Shown here in pieces: positions 24,229 to 33,798 of a stretch of DNA of 64,000 bases. The translations under genes were made by a program, and so were the position numbers. How positions within the stretch are numbered: position 1 is the stretch's first letter; every line of letters starts with the position of its first letter. The stretch lies in NCBI GenBank assembly GCA_018830325.1, contig JAHJSQ010000098.1, positions 18,582 to 82,581 on the forward strand. The letters are read 5' to 3'. Source of the stretch: Gammaproteobacteria bacterium. Lineage in GTDB: Bacteria > Pseudomonadota > Gammaproteobacteria > Methylococcales > Methylomonadaceae. The notes under the pieces were generated by a model, which was given only the letters and a program-made list of their open reading frames with translations, searched no databases and had not been told where the DNA came from.

Positions 24229-24909
24229 ATGAACGCAAAATTAACTTTGCAACATTCAGTCTTTGCCATACTTTTGATAGCTTTGCCGCTCCAAACTCAA
24301 GCCGCTTTATTTGTCATTGATAATTTTAACCAAGATCAAGACGCTTGGTCTTTTAATGGTGACTCAATAAACAGCGGACCTTTACAGCTTAATACCCCGG
24401 GATCAACCCATTTGAGCAATGCCGAAAGAACGCTATTTTCACAATCGGGTGCTGGTTCAAGTACATTTCAGGCGGTTCAAGCCGTTGGCGGACTATTACA
24501 AATTACCAATAGTGTAACGTCGGACGGAATCGCTTCCGTATTATGGGATGGGTTCGATTCTGTTGATTTTATTTCTCTAGGTATCAACGCTTTTCTATTA
24601 GATATTCTGGCCATCGATCATGATGTAGATATCGACTTTGTGGTAAACGGGATATCTTCTTCACCGCTTCAAAACTTTGCCGGGCCCGGTAATAATTACG
24701 TTAACTTTAACGATTTCAGCGTTCCGAGTGTTTTTAATGAAGTCACATCGATACGCTTGAATTTAAGAGGCCCTGCAGCATGGGACGGACAGGTTAAATT
24801 AGTCGGCGCACAAAATCCTTCAACGGTGCCTGAGCCAGATTTGTTTATTTTGTTGAGCTTTGCATTGATTGTTTTTGGTTTAGTAAAAAAAAACAGAACT
24901 GAATTGTAG
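24229..24909 (+). CDS. PEP-CTERM surface protein, first of a tandem pair
   Basis: A 226-residue exported protein. The signal peptide (MNAKLTLQHSVFAILLIALP, cleavage near TQA-AL) is followed by a beta-rich domain beginning VIDNFNQDQ and including ILWD-type and GPAAWDGQVKL motifs. The C-terminal tail is VPEPDLFILLSFALIVFGLV plus KKNR: PEP motif, membrane helix, basic end. The exosortase system is thought to remove this tail and place such proteins in or on the exopolysaccharide layer. It is a paralogue of the next gene (shared ITNS, VNG, WDGQ motifs). A sigma-54 promoter precedes it. The domain's ligand is unknown. Confidence 0.88.
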   Translation: MNAKLTLQHSVFAILLIALPLQTQAALFVIDNFNQDQDAWSFNGDSINSGPLQLNTPGSTHLSNAERTLFSQSGAGSSTFQAVQAVGGLLQITNSVTSDGIASVLWDGFDSVDFISLGINAFLLDILAIDHDVDIDFVVNGISSSPLQNFAGPGNNYVNFNDFSVPSVFNEVTSIRLNLRGPAAWDGQVKLVGAQNPSTVPEPDLFILLSFALIVFGLVKKNRTEL

Positions 24910-24948
24910 TATCCAAATTTTAACCCCCTTGAACTTAATTAAGGTGAA

Positions 24949-25623
24949 ATGATGAATACGAAGCGGTTAATTTTTCCAAGTTTGATGGTATTTTTTACGC
25001 TTTCGATTTTACCATTAACCGTCCAAGCGGTATCCATAATCGATAACTTCTCCGATTCTCAACAAGTTATGGATTTAGGGAGTCCGGGAATAACAGCCTC
25101 AACGACTTTCCTTTCCGATACTTCCAGCGAATTAACCGGAATCAGGAGAACCTTGAGTGCGGAAGCCGGAGTCGGTGCAGTTAATTTTGTGGTTATTCAA
25201 GTCATCGGGTCCGGGAGTATTTTAGGTATTACAAACAGCCTTGGCTCCGCTGGTACGGCATCGATTCTGTGGGATAATTTCGGTACGGTTGATTTCAACC
25301 AATTTGCCAATGCCCTGAAATTAGATGTTGAGAAGCTAGACGACAAAATGATAACCGTCGAAATGATAGTAAATGGAACCTCGAATTCCGCTTTCAATAT
25401 TGATGGAGTCGGCGAATATCTTTTCGATTTTTCCTCTTTCAGCGATGCGTCGCTGTTCGATCAGGTTTCTTCATTAGAAATGAAATTAACCGGTCCCTCT
25501 GCGTGGGACGGCCAATTTAAACTATCGGCAGTTGCCGCGCCGGTTCCTTTGCCGCCTTCTATTTTTCTGATGAGTTTGGCTTTAATTGGCTTTGCCGTTG
25601 TACGTAGGAATACGATTGTCTAA
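24949..25623 (+). CDS. PEP-CTERM/VPLPA-CTERM surface protein, second of a tandem pair
   Basis: A 224-residue exported protein with a signal peptide (MNTKRLIFPSLMVFFTLSIL, cleavage near VQA-VS), a domain that begins SIIDNFSDSQ, and a sorting tail VPLPPSIFLMSLALIGFAVV followed by RRN. It aligns along most of its length with the protein encoded just upstream (RRTLSAEAG / ERTLFSQSG, ITNSLGS / ITNSVTS, GPSAWDGQFKL / GPAAWDGQVKL), so the pair arose by tandem duplication. The two tails differ: one is classical PEP, the other VPLPP. RBS AAGGTGAA lies before two successive ATG codons; either could be used. It is probably transcribed from the same sigma-54 promoter. Confidence 0.87.
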   Translation: MMNTKRLIFPSLMVFFTLSILPLTVQAVSIIDNFSDSQQVMDLGSPGITASTTFLSDTSSELTGIRRTLSAEAGVGAVNFVVIQVIGSGSILGITNSLGSAGTASILWDNFGTVDFNQFANALKLDVEKLDDKMITVEMIVNGTSNSAFNIDGVGEYLFDFSSFSDASLFDQVSSLEMKLTGPSAWDGQFKLSAVAAPVPLPPSIFLMSLALIGFAVVRRNTIV

Positions 25624-25640
25624 TCGAAAAAGCGTCTATA

Positions 25641-25916
25641 GCTTTCGCACTTCAAATTTCGGCAGTGCCGGAAGAGACCTCGGGGTGCTAGGTCGATTTT
25701 GCTCCTGCAGAATCGACATTCACGCCATCCATGTCGCTCGCAAAGGCTTTTCCAGCATGGAGCTGGCATAGAGCCTACACGGACGTATTTACCCAGCACC
25801 TAAATAAGCCATGATTTTGAATCATTGCCAAAGACCTATGGAATTTAGGTGCTGGGTTTACGGCGTCCCTTGACGGGCACCCTGAGGCCGAATTTTCATC
25901 TACGATGAGTATAATT
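25641..25916. mobile_element. MITE-like element, family B copy 1
   Basis: Begins TTTCGCACTTCAAATTTCGG and ends GCCGAATTTTCATCTACG plus ATGAGTATAATT. It holds an inner hairpin CCCAGCACCTAAAT (25792-25805) / ATTTAGGTGCTGGG (25843-25856). Related copies lie at 30055-30279, 32027-32160, 54268-54497 and 63529-63593, with a chimeric one ending at 59017. No coding capacity. It lies between convergent genes. Confidence 0.8.
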
Positions 25917-25968
25917 ATCGGAAGGAGTAGAGGGCGGTTAGCGAGTGCAATCGAACCCTCCTAATTTA

Positions 25969-28362
25969 CTATTCCGGCCCCTCTTCTTTATCTTCCTCAT
26001 GCGCCATATCGGAGATTTCCTTAAGTCTCGAAATGGCCTTGAAGTTAATACTGTTTTCCGGATAGTTGCCTTCCGAATCCATGGCACCGGCTTCTTGGCC
26101 GGTTAATAGTTCCAGTGCTTCATCGACGGTCGAGACCGCATAGACGGCAAATTGTCCCGCTTCAACCGCATCGATAACATCCTTCATCAGCATGAGATTA
26201 CGTTTATTCGCCACAGGAATAATCACGCCTTGCTGACCGGTTAAGCCGCGCGCTTTGCATAGCCTAAAAAAGCCTTCGATTTTTTCATTGACACCGCCGA
26301 TGGCTTGGACTTCGCCGTATTGATTTATCGATCCGGTCACGGCAAAACCTTGCTTGATTGGCGTTCGTGTCAGCGCCGATATCAAACAACATAATTCGGC
26401 CAGGGATGCGCTATCGCCATCGATATAACCGTAGGATTGTTCGACTGCGATACTGGCGGAAATGGCAAACGGAAATTGTTGTGCGTAACAATGCCCGAGA
26501 TAGCCGGTCAATATCATCACGCCTTTCGAATGAAGGGCTTGACCGAGTTCGGCTTCGCGTTCGATATCGACGATGCCTCGGGAGCCGGGGTAAACCGTCG
26601 CGGTGATCCGCGCCGGCGCGCCGAAACCGCTGCCGCCGATTTCCAGAACAGTCAAGCCGTTTGCCTTGCCGATTGCGGTGCCATCAGTATCGATCAAAAT
26701 CGTACCGTCGAGCATTTCCTCAAGAATTTCCTCGGACAACCTACCGTTGCGTTGTTCACGCGCGAAAAGAGCCTGTTCGATATGGGCTTGGTCGATGTAT
26801 TCTGCGGCTCTACGCGCGCACAAGAGGTTAGCTTCGCCGATGATTTCGAGGGAATCGTTAATGTGCGCCGATAAACGGTGCTGGTTTTCGGAAAGCCTGC
26901 AGCTATGCTCGATGAGGCGGGCAATCGCGGCCGAAGTCAATGTTTTGGAACCAGTGTCGCGCGCATGTCTCATCATCAGTTGCGCAAAATTTTGCATCGA
27001 ATCCGGATTCAGCAAAATGCGGTGATCGAAATCGGCCAGCACTCTGAACATTTCGTTAAATTCGTCGTCCAGTTCATGCAATAAGTAATAAATATCCCGC
27101 GAGCCGACCAAAACCACTTTGATATTGAGCGGGATAACTTCCGGCTTTAGCGTCATTGTATTGATGCCGAGCTCCGAATACGGCGACTCGATTTCGATAC
27201 GACCGGACTTCAGCGCGCGCTTTAAACCTTCCCAGACAAAAGGATAAGTGAGCAATTTTTCGGCGTCGAGTATCAAATAACCGCCATTTGCGTGATGTAG
27301 CGAGCCCGGGCAGATTCGTCGGTAGTTGGTGACCAGGGTGCCTTGATCGCTGATATATTCGATGCGCCCGAATAAATTCGGATAAATCGGATGCGGCTCG
27401 TAAACGACCGGCGCGCCGCATTCGGTTTTATAATCGACCAAGACGTTAGGAGCGTACTGCTCTTTCAGCAATAGGCGCTTACTGATCTGATCGCGGCTAT
27501 CAAGTCCCGGATTAGCAGCCAATACGTCGACGATGGTTTGGCTCAGGTTTTTTTTGATTTCATCCAAATAAGTGATGGCATCGTCGACGTTTTGATAGTC
27601 TTCGATCAACGCCTCGAAGAGCGGTTCGATGGCTTGATTAATCGTCGCATCGTCCAATTGCTTGAGTTGTTCGACCAGTGAACGCCGCCATTGCGGCAGC
27701 TCCAGCAAGACATCTCCTAGATAGTTTTCGAGCTCCTCGGTATGACGGTGAAACGCTTCGCGCTCGGCTTGCGGCAATTGTATGAATTGCTCGTCTTCCA
27801 ATAACTTGTCGTCCTTAACGGGCACGAAAGTGATCGTTTCACTCTCGCGGTAGAGCGCGACATTCAAAGATTCCGCTTTTTTCTCGACTTGATTAATCGC
27901 CATGTTGTAGCGTTGATTAAAGGCGCGTTCAATCGCGGCCTTTTTTTGCTGATAGGTCGGACTTTCAAAAACGGCAGGAAAAGTAGCCAGCAAATTGTCA
28001 ATCAATTCATCGATATCGGCGCAGAATTTCTGCCCGTATCCTGCAGGCAATTCAATCGAGACCGGTTCGCGCGAATTATCGAAATTATCGACATAAGCAT
28101 AACTTGGCGGCGTCGGTTGATTTGGAGCCGATTGTTCAAGCTGTTGGGTAATCATTGACAGGCGCCCGGTGCCCGGTTCGCCCATAACATAAATGTTGTA
28201 GCCGGGATTTTGCATCGCGACGCCGAATTCCAATGCCGATCGGGCACGGGCTTGACCTAAAATTGAGGTTTGTTCGCTTGCTGTTGCCAGGGGGATATCC
28301 AGGTCTTCCGGATTGATGGTTAATTTCAAGGCTTCCGGCGGAAGCGGTTGGTAATGAGGCAT
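25969..28362 (-). CDS. Lon-family ATP-dependent protease (LonB/YcbZ-like)
   Basis: A 797-residue protein of the Lon-related group that lacks the classical N-terminal substrate domain. The AAA part (AAA_32 type) begins with ILGQARARSALEFGV and a nucleotide-binding loop GEPGTGRLS near residue 60, followed by a long helical insert rich in Glu and Gln (residues about 140-290). LHHANGGYLILDAEKLL carries the Walker B region. The C-terminal protease domain has the Ser-Lys dyad: Ser in DGDSAS near residue 651 and Lys in VNEKIEG near 693. Such enzymes degrade misfolded or regulatory proteins in the cytoplasm. The ATG start is preceded by a clear gap, and no operon partner is visible. Confidence 0.92.
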   Translation of the reverse strand: MPHYQPLPPEALKLTINPEDLDIPLATASEQTSILGQARARSALEFGVAMQNPGYNIYVMGEPGTGRLSMITQQLEQSAPNQPTPPSYAYVDNFDNSREPVSIELPAGYGQKFCADIDELIDNLLATFPAVFESPTYQQKKAAIERAFNQRYNMAINQVEKKAESLNVALYRESETITFVPVKDDKLLEDEQFIQLPQAEREAFHRHTEELENYLGDVLLELPQWRRSLVEQLKQLDDATINQAIEPLFEALIEDYQNVDDAITYLDEIKKNLSQTIVDVLAANPGLDSRDQISKRLLLKEQYAPNVLVDYKTECGAPVVYEPHPIYPNLFGRIEYISDQGTLVTNYRRICPGSLHHANGGYLILDAEKLLTYPFVWEGLKRALKSGRIEIESPYSELGINTMTLKPEVIPLNIKVVLVGSRDIYYLLHELDDEFNEMFRVLADFDHRILLNPDSMQNFAQLMMRHARDTGSKTLTSAAIARLIEHSCRLSENQHRLSAHINDSLEIIGEANLLCARRAAEYIDQAHIEQALFAREQRNGRLSEEILEEMLDGTILIDTDGTAIGKANGLTVLEIGGSGFGAPARITATVYPGSRGIVDIEREAELGQALHSKGVMILTGYLGHCYAQQFPFAISASIAVEQSYGYIDGDSASLAELCCLISALTRTPIKQGFAVTGSINQYGEVQAIGGVNEKIEGFFRLCKARGLTGQQGVIIPVANKRNLMLMKDVIDAVEAGQFAVYAVSTVDEALELLTGQEAGAMDSEGNYPENSINFKAISRLKEISDMAHEEDKEEGPE

Positions 28363-29033
28363 GATGCAGTAATTAGTTCTGAAGTATTAAACCGTGCATT
28401 ATACATTTCACTCTTTAAATTCCAGTACTTATTAGAAAAGAACCCGTGCTTTAGTCGAGAGTGTGCTGATGCAGCACAATGTTTATAGATTGTTTTTTTA
28501 TTACCATGAGGGGCATGAAGATAATGACTAAAAAATATCAAAACGATGGCGTGACTGGAGTGCAGGAAAAGCCTGCGCTCTAGAAGCAATAATGATGACA
28601 TAGGCTGTTAATCCTAATAAAGAGCAGTTGGCATGAACGGTCTTCAACACTTTCACCGACTTGGTGAAGCCTCAAACTACCGTTCACCCTTCGACTGGCT
28701 CAGGGCGAACGGTAGTTTGAGGCTCTCAACTGCTATTTTTAAGTTAATGGTTAGTAACTCACTTAAATTGAAAACGCTGTCTCTTCAAGTCCTCCATGCT
28801 CTTCATGGTAAAAAATAAATGACAATTTTTTGGAATCAGCACCTAATCGAAATGTTCTCCGGAAATACCGTCCAAATTCACTCGCGACCACAATTGCATT
28901 GATCGAAGCGTCATTGAGAATACCTTTGTCGAGGCGATAATAAGAATTGATAGGTAACCACAGAAAAAAACACCCTTTTTTAGCAGAAGCAAGGATCAAA
29001 GCACATTAGATTGCCATATAAGAGTTGACTAAC
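28363..29033. repeat. Spacer with a CCCTTCGACTGGCTCAGGG-type hairpin repeat
   Basis: GCCTCAAACTACCGTTC (28669-28685) pairs perfectly with GAACGGTAGTTTGAGGC (28707-28723). The loop holds CCCTTCGACTGGCTCAGGGC, a sequence common in proteobacterial intergenic repeats. Family C half-modules flank it (CCATGAGGGGCATGAAG near 28505 and CTCTTCATGGTAAAAAATAA near 28799). No supportable gene is seen in these 670 bases. Confidence 0.7.
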
Positions 29034-29061
29034 CTGGCAGTCGGAATGACAAAATTGTCAG
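29034..29061. promoter_or_regulatory. Candidate upstream activator site for the third PEP-CTERM gene
   Basis: CCTGGCAGTC, three bases, ATGACA, and the palindrome TGACA-N4-TGTCA at 29047-29060. The same arrangement is found at 23970-23998. It lies about 55 bases upstream of a -24/-12 promoter. Confidence 0.68.
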
Positions 29062-29114
29062 TGTTGGCGCTTCAGTGTCGCCGATTAAGCCCCAATATCA
29101 ACCTTTTTACAAAT

Positions 29115-29130
29115 TGGCATCAAATATGCT
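29115..29130 (+). promoter_or_regulatory. Sigma-54 (-24/-12) promoter
   Basis: TGGCATCAAATATGCT with GG at 29116-29117 and GC at 29128-29129, exactly 10 bases apart. The PEP-CTERM gene starts about 40 bases downstream of the -12 element. Confidence 0.75.
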
Positions 29131-29169
29131 CCAGAGGATTTAACGAATTAATTTATCTGGAGAATCCTT

Positions 29170-30006
29170 ATGAAATTGAACACAAAAGCAGCCTTGCTTA
29201 TTCTTGCATCTTGCCAATTCAATGCTCAGGCCGACATGATCAACATTACTGTCGACGGCGATTTATCGGACTGGGGAATTCAACAAACAGAGCAGGCCAG
29301 CGATTGGCTTCCTAACACTGGTGTGCATTACACGATTCAAGACCAAACCGGCGGCCTAGGTGTACGTCTTGGTGCCGGTTACGGAGGACAAGCATACGAT
29401 GCAGAGGCCCTATACGCTCACTTAACCGATACACACCTCTTTATTGCTCTTGCAACCGGACACAATCCCGAAACCGCTCAAAACCCGTCAGCTAACAGTT
29501 TCGGCGCCGGCGACTTTGCTTTAGACTTCGGCCTCAACGGAGTTTATGAGTTGGGCATCAACGTCAAACCATCATGGGATACTTTCGGCATCGCGGGAGG
29601 CGTCTATGGAGTAACCGAGTGGGCTTACGGTTTATGGGAAGATGACACCTTGCCTGGTTATAAAAAGTCGGATCACCCGACTTCGATTATCGATGGAATA
29701 TTGCTTGGCCAGTCTGTTATGGCAATCAGCGGGCCTAAAACCGGTTATGGCGAATGGGCAAGCGATAAACATTATTTTTATGAAGTTGCACTTGGGCTTG
29801 ATCTATTGAGAGCGGCTGGCTGGGGAGGCGAAAGCTTCAATGTCCATTGGACTCAAATGTGCGCGAACGATTCGATCATCGTCGATCCGCCCAGCGTTCC
29901 GGAACCTGAAGTCGTTTCATTGCTTCTGCTAGGGTTGATTGGTACAGCTTGGGCACGCCTTAGGAAAAATATCCAAATGCAAGGCTTGGCGTTTGAATTG
30001 GTGTGA
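29170..30006 (+). CDS. PEP-CTERM surface protein with CBM9-like start
   Basis: A 278-residue exported protein. The signal peptide (MKLNTKAALLILASCQFNAQ, cleavage near AQA-DM) precedes a domain starting INITVDGDLSDWG, the pattern that opens many carbohydrate-binding family 9-like domains. Near the end, WTQMCANDSIIVD is a phrase shared by a recurrent PEP-CTERM group. The sorting tail is SVPEPEVVSLLLLGLIGTAW followed by RLRKN, with an unusually long extension after it. RBS CTGGAG lies before ATG. A sigma-54 promoter and an operator like that of the 24229 pair lie upstream, so it is probably in the same regulon. Binding to exopolysaccharide is a reasonable but unproven role. Confidence 0.88.
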   Translation: MKLNTKAALLILASCQFNAQADMINITVDGDLSDWGIQQTEQASDWLPNTGVHYTIQDQTGGLGVRLGAGYGGQAYDAEALYAHLTDTHLFIALATGHNPETAQNPSANSFGAGDFALDFGLNGVYELGINVKPSWDTFGIAGGVYGVTEWAYGLWEDDTLPGYKKSDHPTSIIDGILLGQSVMAISGPKTGYGEWASDKHYFYEVALGLDLLRAAGWGGESFNVHWTQMCANDSIIVDPPSVPEPEVVSLLLLGLIGTAWARLRKNIQMQGLAFELV

Positions 30007-30054
30007 TACCTGACTAAAAAAAAAGAAATCCTAATGCGCTTTCGGTGAATGAAA

Positions 30055-30279
30055 TATACCTTTCGTACTTCAAATTTCGACAGCGGCTAAGGAGGCATCG
30101 GGATGCTCGATCCCTCTCCTAACACTAGGTGAGGGACCAGCATAGAGCCTGCGTGGATGTATTCTCCCAGCTCCTAAATTCCATAGCTCATTGGCCAGGT
30201 TAATTGTCTTGGATAATTTAGGTGCTGGGCCTTTGACAGGCGCCCCGGTGTCGAATTTTGATCTACGTTGGGTATAATT
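30055..30279. mobile_element. MITE-like element, family B copy 2
   Basis: Starts TACCTTTCGTACTTCAAATT and ends GTCGAATTTTGATCTACG plus TTGGGTATAATT. It contains the CAGCTCCTAAATT / AATTTAGGTGCTGGG hairpin and a decayed family E palindrome (CTCTCCTAACACTAGGTGAGGG). It lies between convergent genes. Confidence 0.78.
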
Positions 30280-30370
30280 AGAAAAGTGACGGCTTAGATA
30301 TCGGCACCTCTGATTTCAGGTTTGCAAATTTTTATTTGTATTCGACGAGCTCTTTTCTTCCCCCTCTTTT

Positions 30371-31951
30371 TCAGCGTTGACTGTCATCGAACTGCTCGAC
30401 CATTAAATCGAGATCCTTACTGAGTTTCGAAAGATTGCGCCCGGCTTGACTGGCTATCGTTGCGTGATCGGATGTCTCTTTCGACAAGCGATCGATGGCT
30501 TCGATGTTTCGAGCGATTTCTTCTGAAACGATGTGTTGCTCCTCGGCTGCACTGGCGATTTGTAAAATCATATCGCTAATCGTGCTAACCGATTGCGTGG
30601 TTTCGGTCAATAATCTGGCCGAATTTTCTCCGTGTTCGACGCCATCGGCTGCTTTGATTCGTACCTTGGTCATTTCATCGACGGCATTTTTTGCGCCTTG
30701 TTGTAAAACCTCAATCATTTTATTGATTTCTTCTGTCGACTTTTGCGTGCGTCCGGCCAAAGTTCTGACTTCATCGGCAACGACAGCGAAACCGCGGCCT
30801 TGATCTCCGGCTCGGGCGGCCTCGATTGCGGCATTGAGCGCCAGCAAGTTGGTTTGTTCGGCGATGCCTTGAATGACCTCTAATACGCCGCCGATATCTT
30901 TACTGTATTGAGCAAGATTTAAAATGACCGATTCGGCGCTGTCGACCTCGGAAGACAAGGCGCCGATTAATTTGACCGTCTCTCCGACCCGTTGCATCGT
31001 TTGCTGAGATATTTGGTCGGCGTCGGTTGCAGCCTTGGCAGCATTGCTAGCGCTTTGCGCAACTTCATTGATCGTCGCGGTCATTTGATGCATTGCCGTC
31101 GCCACTTGCTCGGTTTCTTGCAATTGGTATTTCATGGCTTCGCTGACTTGTTCGATTTCCCGTTCGGTGGCTTGGGCTTGTTGCGTAAGCGTCTCGGTCG
31201 CTTGTATCAAACGGCGTACGATAGTCCTCGATTTAGCTTTAAGAAGTTTAATAGCGAGTAACAGCTGTCCGGGTTCGGCGCCGTCGTTGGTGTAAATGTG
31301 CTGCATGACCGGATTATCGATAACCGATCGCGCTTCTAATGCGGCATCGTTTAGCGGGCGTAACAGCGCCGATATCAAGCCGAACGAAAATAACAGGGAT
31401 ATCACCAAGGTGGTCGTGGCAGGGGTAAATTCGATAATACCAAAGATAAATAGGCCGGCAAAAATTAGCGTTTGTAGCAACGAGAATCCGATCAATAATT
31501 TAGATCCCAATTTCATGCGGTTAAGCAAGTTGTTGATACTTTTCCCCGAGGCTAGTTTCGGGTAAGTTTTCTTTGCCTGTTCAACTGTATCGGGCTCGGG
31601 CTTTACCCGAACCGATTCGAATCCGATGACTTTTCCCTTGTCGAAGCGAGGCGTTACAAAGGCGTCGACCCAATAATAATCGCCATTTTTACAGCGATTC
31701 TTGACGATACCCATCCACGGCTTGCCTTTCTGAATACTATTCCATAAGTCTGCAAACGCGGCTTCCGGCATTTCCGGATGGCGAACGATGTTATGAGGCT
31801 GTCCAAGCAATTCTTGCTCATTGAAACCGCTTATTTTTAAGAAATCCTGGTTAATATAAGTGATCTTTCCTTTAGGATCGGTTGCCGAAGTAATCGTAGC
31901 GGTACTGGGATAGATGATTTCGTTTTGTGTAACGGGAAGGTTTTTTCTCAT
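30371..31951 (-). CDS. Aer-like PAS methyl-accepting chemotaxis protein
   Basis: A 526-residue receptor. The N-terminal PAS domain ([44 protein letters not shown]) is of the Aer type, which binds FAD and senses redox or oxygen. Two adjacent membrane segments follow at about residues 155-205 with almost no periplasmic loop. The signalling domain has the conserved hairpin tip [31 protein letters not shown]. It would signal to CheA/CheW from the inner membrane. The Asn and Trp residues for FAD binding were not checked in detail. A stand-alone PAS protein at 52433 shares the HNI-RHPEMP motif. No chemotaxis genes are adjacent. Confidence 0.93.
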   Translation of the reverse strand: MRKNLPVTQNEIIYPSTATITSATDPKGKITYINQDFLKISGFNEQELLGQPHNIVRHPEMPEAAFADLWNSIQKGKPWMGIVKNRCKNGDYYWVDAFVTPRFDKGKVIGFESVRVKPEPDTVEQAKKTYPKLASGKSINNLLNRMKLGSKLLIGFSLLQTLIFAGLFIFGIIEFTPATTTLVISLLFSFGLISALLRPLNDAALEARSVIDNPVMQHIYTNDGAEPGQLLLAIKLLKAKSRTIVRRLIQATETLTQQAQATEREIEQVSEAMKYQLQETEQVATAMHQMTATINEVAQSASNAAKAATDADQISQQTMQRVGETVKLIGALSSEVDSAESVILNLAQYSKDIGGVLEVIQGIAEQTNLLALNAAIEAARAGDQGRGFAVVADEVRTLAGRTQKSTEEINKMIEVLQQGAKNAVDEMTKVRIKAADGVEHGENSARLLTETTQSVSTISDMILQIASAAEEQHIVSEEIARNIEAIDRLSKETSDHATIASQAGRNLSKLSKDLDLMVEQFDDSQR

Positions 31952-32026
31952 GGTTCGACCATATTGGGGATCACGGGATTCGCTGAGAATAAGCGAATTA
32001 ACTCGGTGTATTTGCCATGTTCAGCT

Positions 32027-32160
32027 ATACCTTTCTCACTTCAAATTTCGGCAGTGCCTAAGGAGGCTCCGGAGTGCTCGGCAAAGGCTCTATGCCAGCA
32101 TGGATGTATCCACAGCGGCCTTTAACGGGTCCCCGGTGCCGAATTTTAATCTACGATTAT
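32027..32160. mobile_element. MITE-like element, family B copy 3 (internally shortened)
   Basis: Has both family B ends (CTCACTTCAAATTTCGGCAG and GCCGAATTTTAATCTACG) but lacks the inner CAGCACCTAAATT hairpin, so it is 134 bases instead of about 225-276. It lies upstream of the Aer-like gene. Confidence 0.75.
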
Positions 32161-32348
32161 AACGAGGCCGTTGCGAGGTATAAGGCTTCTTCGGCTATCA
32201 ATGCATGATCCAAATAAACTTGGAGCCCTGTCCGTTTTCATGACAAAAGTCGTAATATTATTTCATAAATACATCTAAACCCGATTATTTGTTTCAACGT
32301 TGTCACATAAATGTAAAACTCCGCACTTATCATGTGGGCTGAATTGAG

Positions 32349-32567
32349 ATGAGAGCAAAAAACATGATAGTTAACGAGTCGACCGGCATATCGCAATTTT
32401 TGGGTAAAGAATTAGATGAAGTATGCATAAGTTTTTATCCGGACTTGAGCTCGGAGTATTTGAGCACCTTATCCGGTGAGAAAAACGGTTCCGAGGAGGA
32501 TAAGAGCGAAAAATCATCTTGGTCTTACTCGGAACTGGATGAGCATGAAGTCGCCTTAGTCGACTGA
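32349..32567 (+). CDS. Small acidic protein, uncertain gene
   Basis: A 72-residue frame with a very acidic, Ser-rich C-terminus (SGEKNGSEEDKSEKSS, SYSELDEHEVALVD). The start ATG has a weak ribosome site (TTGAGATG), and an alternative ATG five codons later is possible. It overlaps the 3' end of the convergent ene-reductase gene by 12 bases. The amino-acid choice and length suggest a real gene, but no family is recognised. It could be a chance frame in the 400-base spacer. Confidence 0.45.
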   Translation: MRAKNMIVNESTGISQFLGKELDEVCISFYPDLSSEYLSTLSGEKNGSEEDKSEKSSWSYSELDEHEVALVD

Positions 32568-33650
32568 AGCTAAGGCAGGGTAGTCAGTGTAGCCTTTTCC
32601 ATCGCCGCCGTAAAAGGTATCGGGATCGGGCGTATTGAGCGGCGCATTCAGGCGAAAACGTTCGGTCAAGTCAGGATTGGCGATGTAAAGCTTGCCGAAA
32701 GCAACCGTGTCGCATAAATTTCGGGCAATACTGTTTCGTGAACTTTCCGCGTCATAGCCGCCGTTCGCGATATAAGGCCCGTTGAAATGCTGTCGCAAAG
32801 CGGCAAAATCGAATTCGGTGGTATCTTCCTCGATCGGAACCATGCGTTCGACGATATGCAAATAGGCCAAATCGAAGCGGTTCAATTGCTCGGCCGCATA
32901 ATTGAAGTGTTTTTGCGGATCGCTGTCGCTCATGCTGTTGAAGGCATTAGTCGGCGACAAACGCAAACCGGTACGATCGGCGCCGACGGCATCGATGACC
33001 ACTGCGGTAACTTCAAGCAATAGGCGCATTCTATTGTCGATATTACCGCCGTAAGCATCGGTTCGATGATTGGAACCGTCCCTCAGAAATTGATCCAGCA
33101 AATAACCGTTCGCGGCATGGATCTCAACGCCGTCGAAACCGGCAATCAACGCATTCTCGGCCGCGATGCGGTATTGGTCGATAATGCCCGGTATTTCCGA
33201 CAACTCCAACGCTCTAGGCGTCACAAAGGGTTTTAAACCTGTCTCGGTAAATGCCATGCCTTCGATACCGATAGCCGAAGGGGCGACCGGCAAAGCATGG
33301 CCCGGTTGCAGGTCGGGATGCGAAACGCGGCCGACATGCCAAAGTTGCAAAAAAATCAACCCGCCTTCGTCATGCACCGCATCGGTTATTTTGCGCCAGC
33401 CGTCGATCTGCGCGGGGCTATAAATACCCGGAGTGAAGGCATAGCCCTTACCTTGTGGCGAAATATGCGTGGCTTCCGAGATAATCAATCCGGCGCCGGC
33501 ACGCTGCCGGTAATAGTCCGCATTCAACTGCCAGGGAATATCTCCGGGTTGCTGCGCGCGGCTTCGGGTCAGCGGCGCCATAATGATGCGGTTTCTCAGC
33601 GTATATCTGCCTATTTTTACGGGGGTAAATAAAATATCTTCGGAAGTCAT
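32556..33650 (-). CDS. Old yellow enzyme-family ene-reductase (alkene reductase)
   Basis: A 364-residue FMN-dependent TIM-barrel oxidoreductase of the NemA/OYE class, which reduces activated C=C bonds or nitro compounds with NAD(P)H. Features: LFTPVKIGRYTLRNRIIMAP at the start, LTRSRAQQPGDIP, the FMN/substrate region LQLWHVGRVSHP, GFDGVEIHAANGYLLDQFL, and the His/Asn pair typical of the active site near residue 180. ATG 33650 is chosen because it precedes the first barrel strand with GAGCAGAAAAA upstream; a longer frame from 33836 would overlap the mpl gene and adds no conserved sequence. It is divergent from mpl. Confidence 0.93.
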   Translation of the reverse strand: MTSEDILFTPVKIGRYTLRNRIIMAPLTRSRAQQPGDIPWQLNADYYRQRAGAGLIISEATHISPQGKGYAFTPGIYSPAQIDGWRKITDAVHDEGGLIFLQLWHVGRVSHPDLQPGHALPVAPSAIGIEGMAFTETGLKPFVTPRALELSEIPGIIDQYRIAAENALIAGFDGVEIHAANGYLLDQFLRDGSNHRTDAYGGNIDNRMRLLLEVTAVVIDAVGADRTGLRLSPTNAFNSMSDSDPQKHFNYAAEQLNRFDLAYLHIVERMVPIEEDTTEFDFAALRQHFNGPYIANGGYDAESSRNSIARNLCDTVAFGKLYIANPDLTERFRLNAPLNTPDPDTFYGGDGKGYTDYPALASVD

Positions 33651-33798
33651 TTTTTCTGCTCTTGAAGTGTTACGAGAATTCCGGGTGAAGTCAACGCTCC
33701 AGTGATCCCATTGAATCGGAAAATTGAGTTTTGCAAAAAGAATCGCTACGGCTATGATTGTACCGGACATTATATTGTTTTCGTAAAAGGATAAGACT

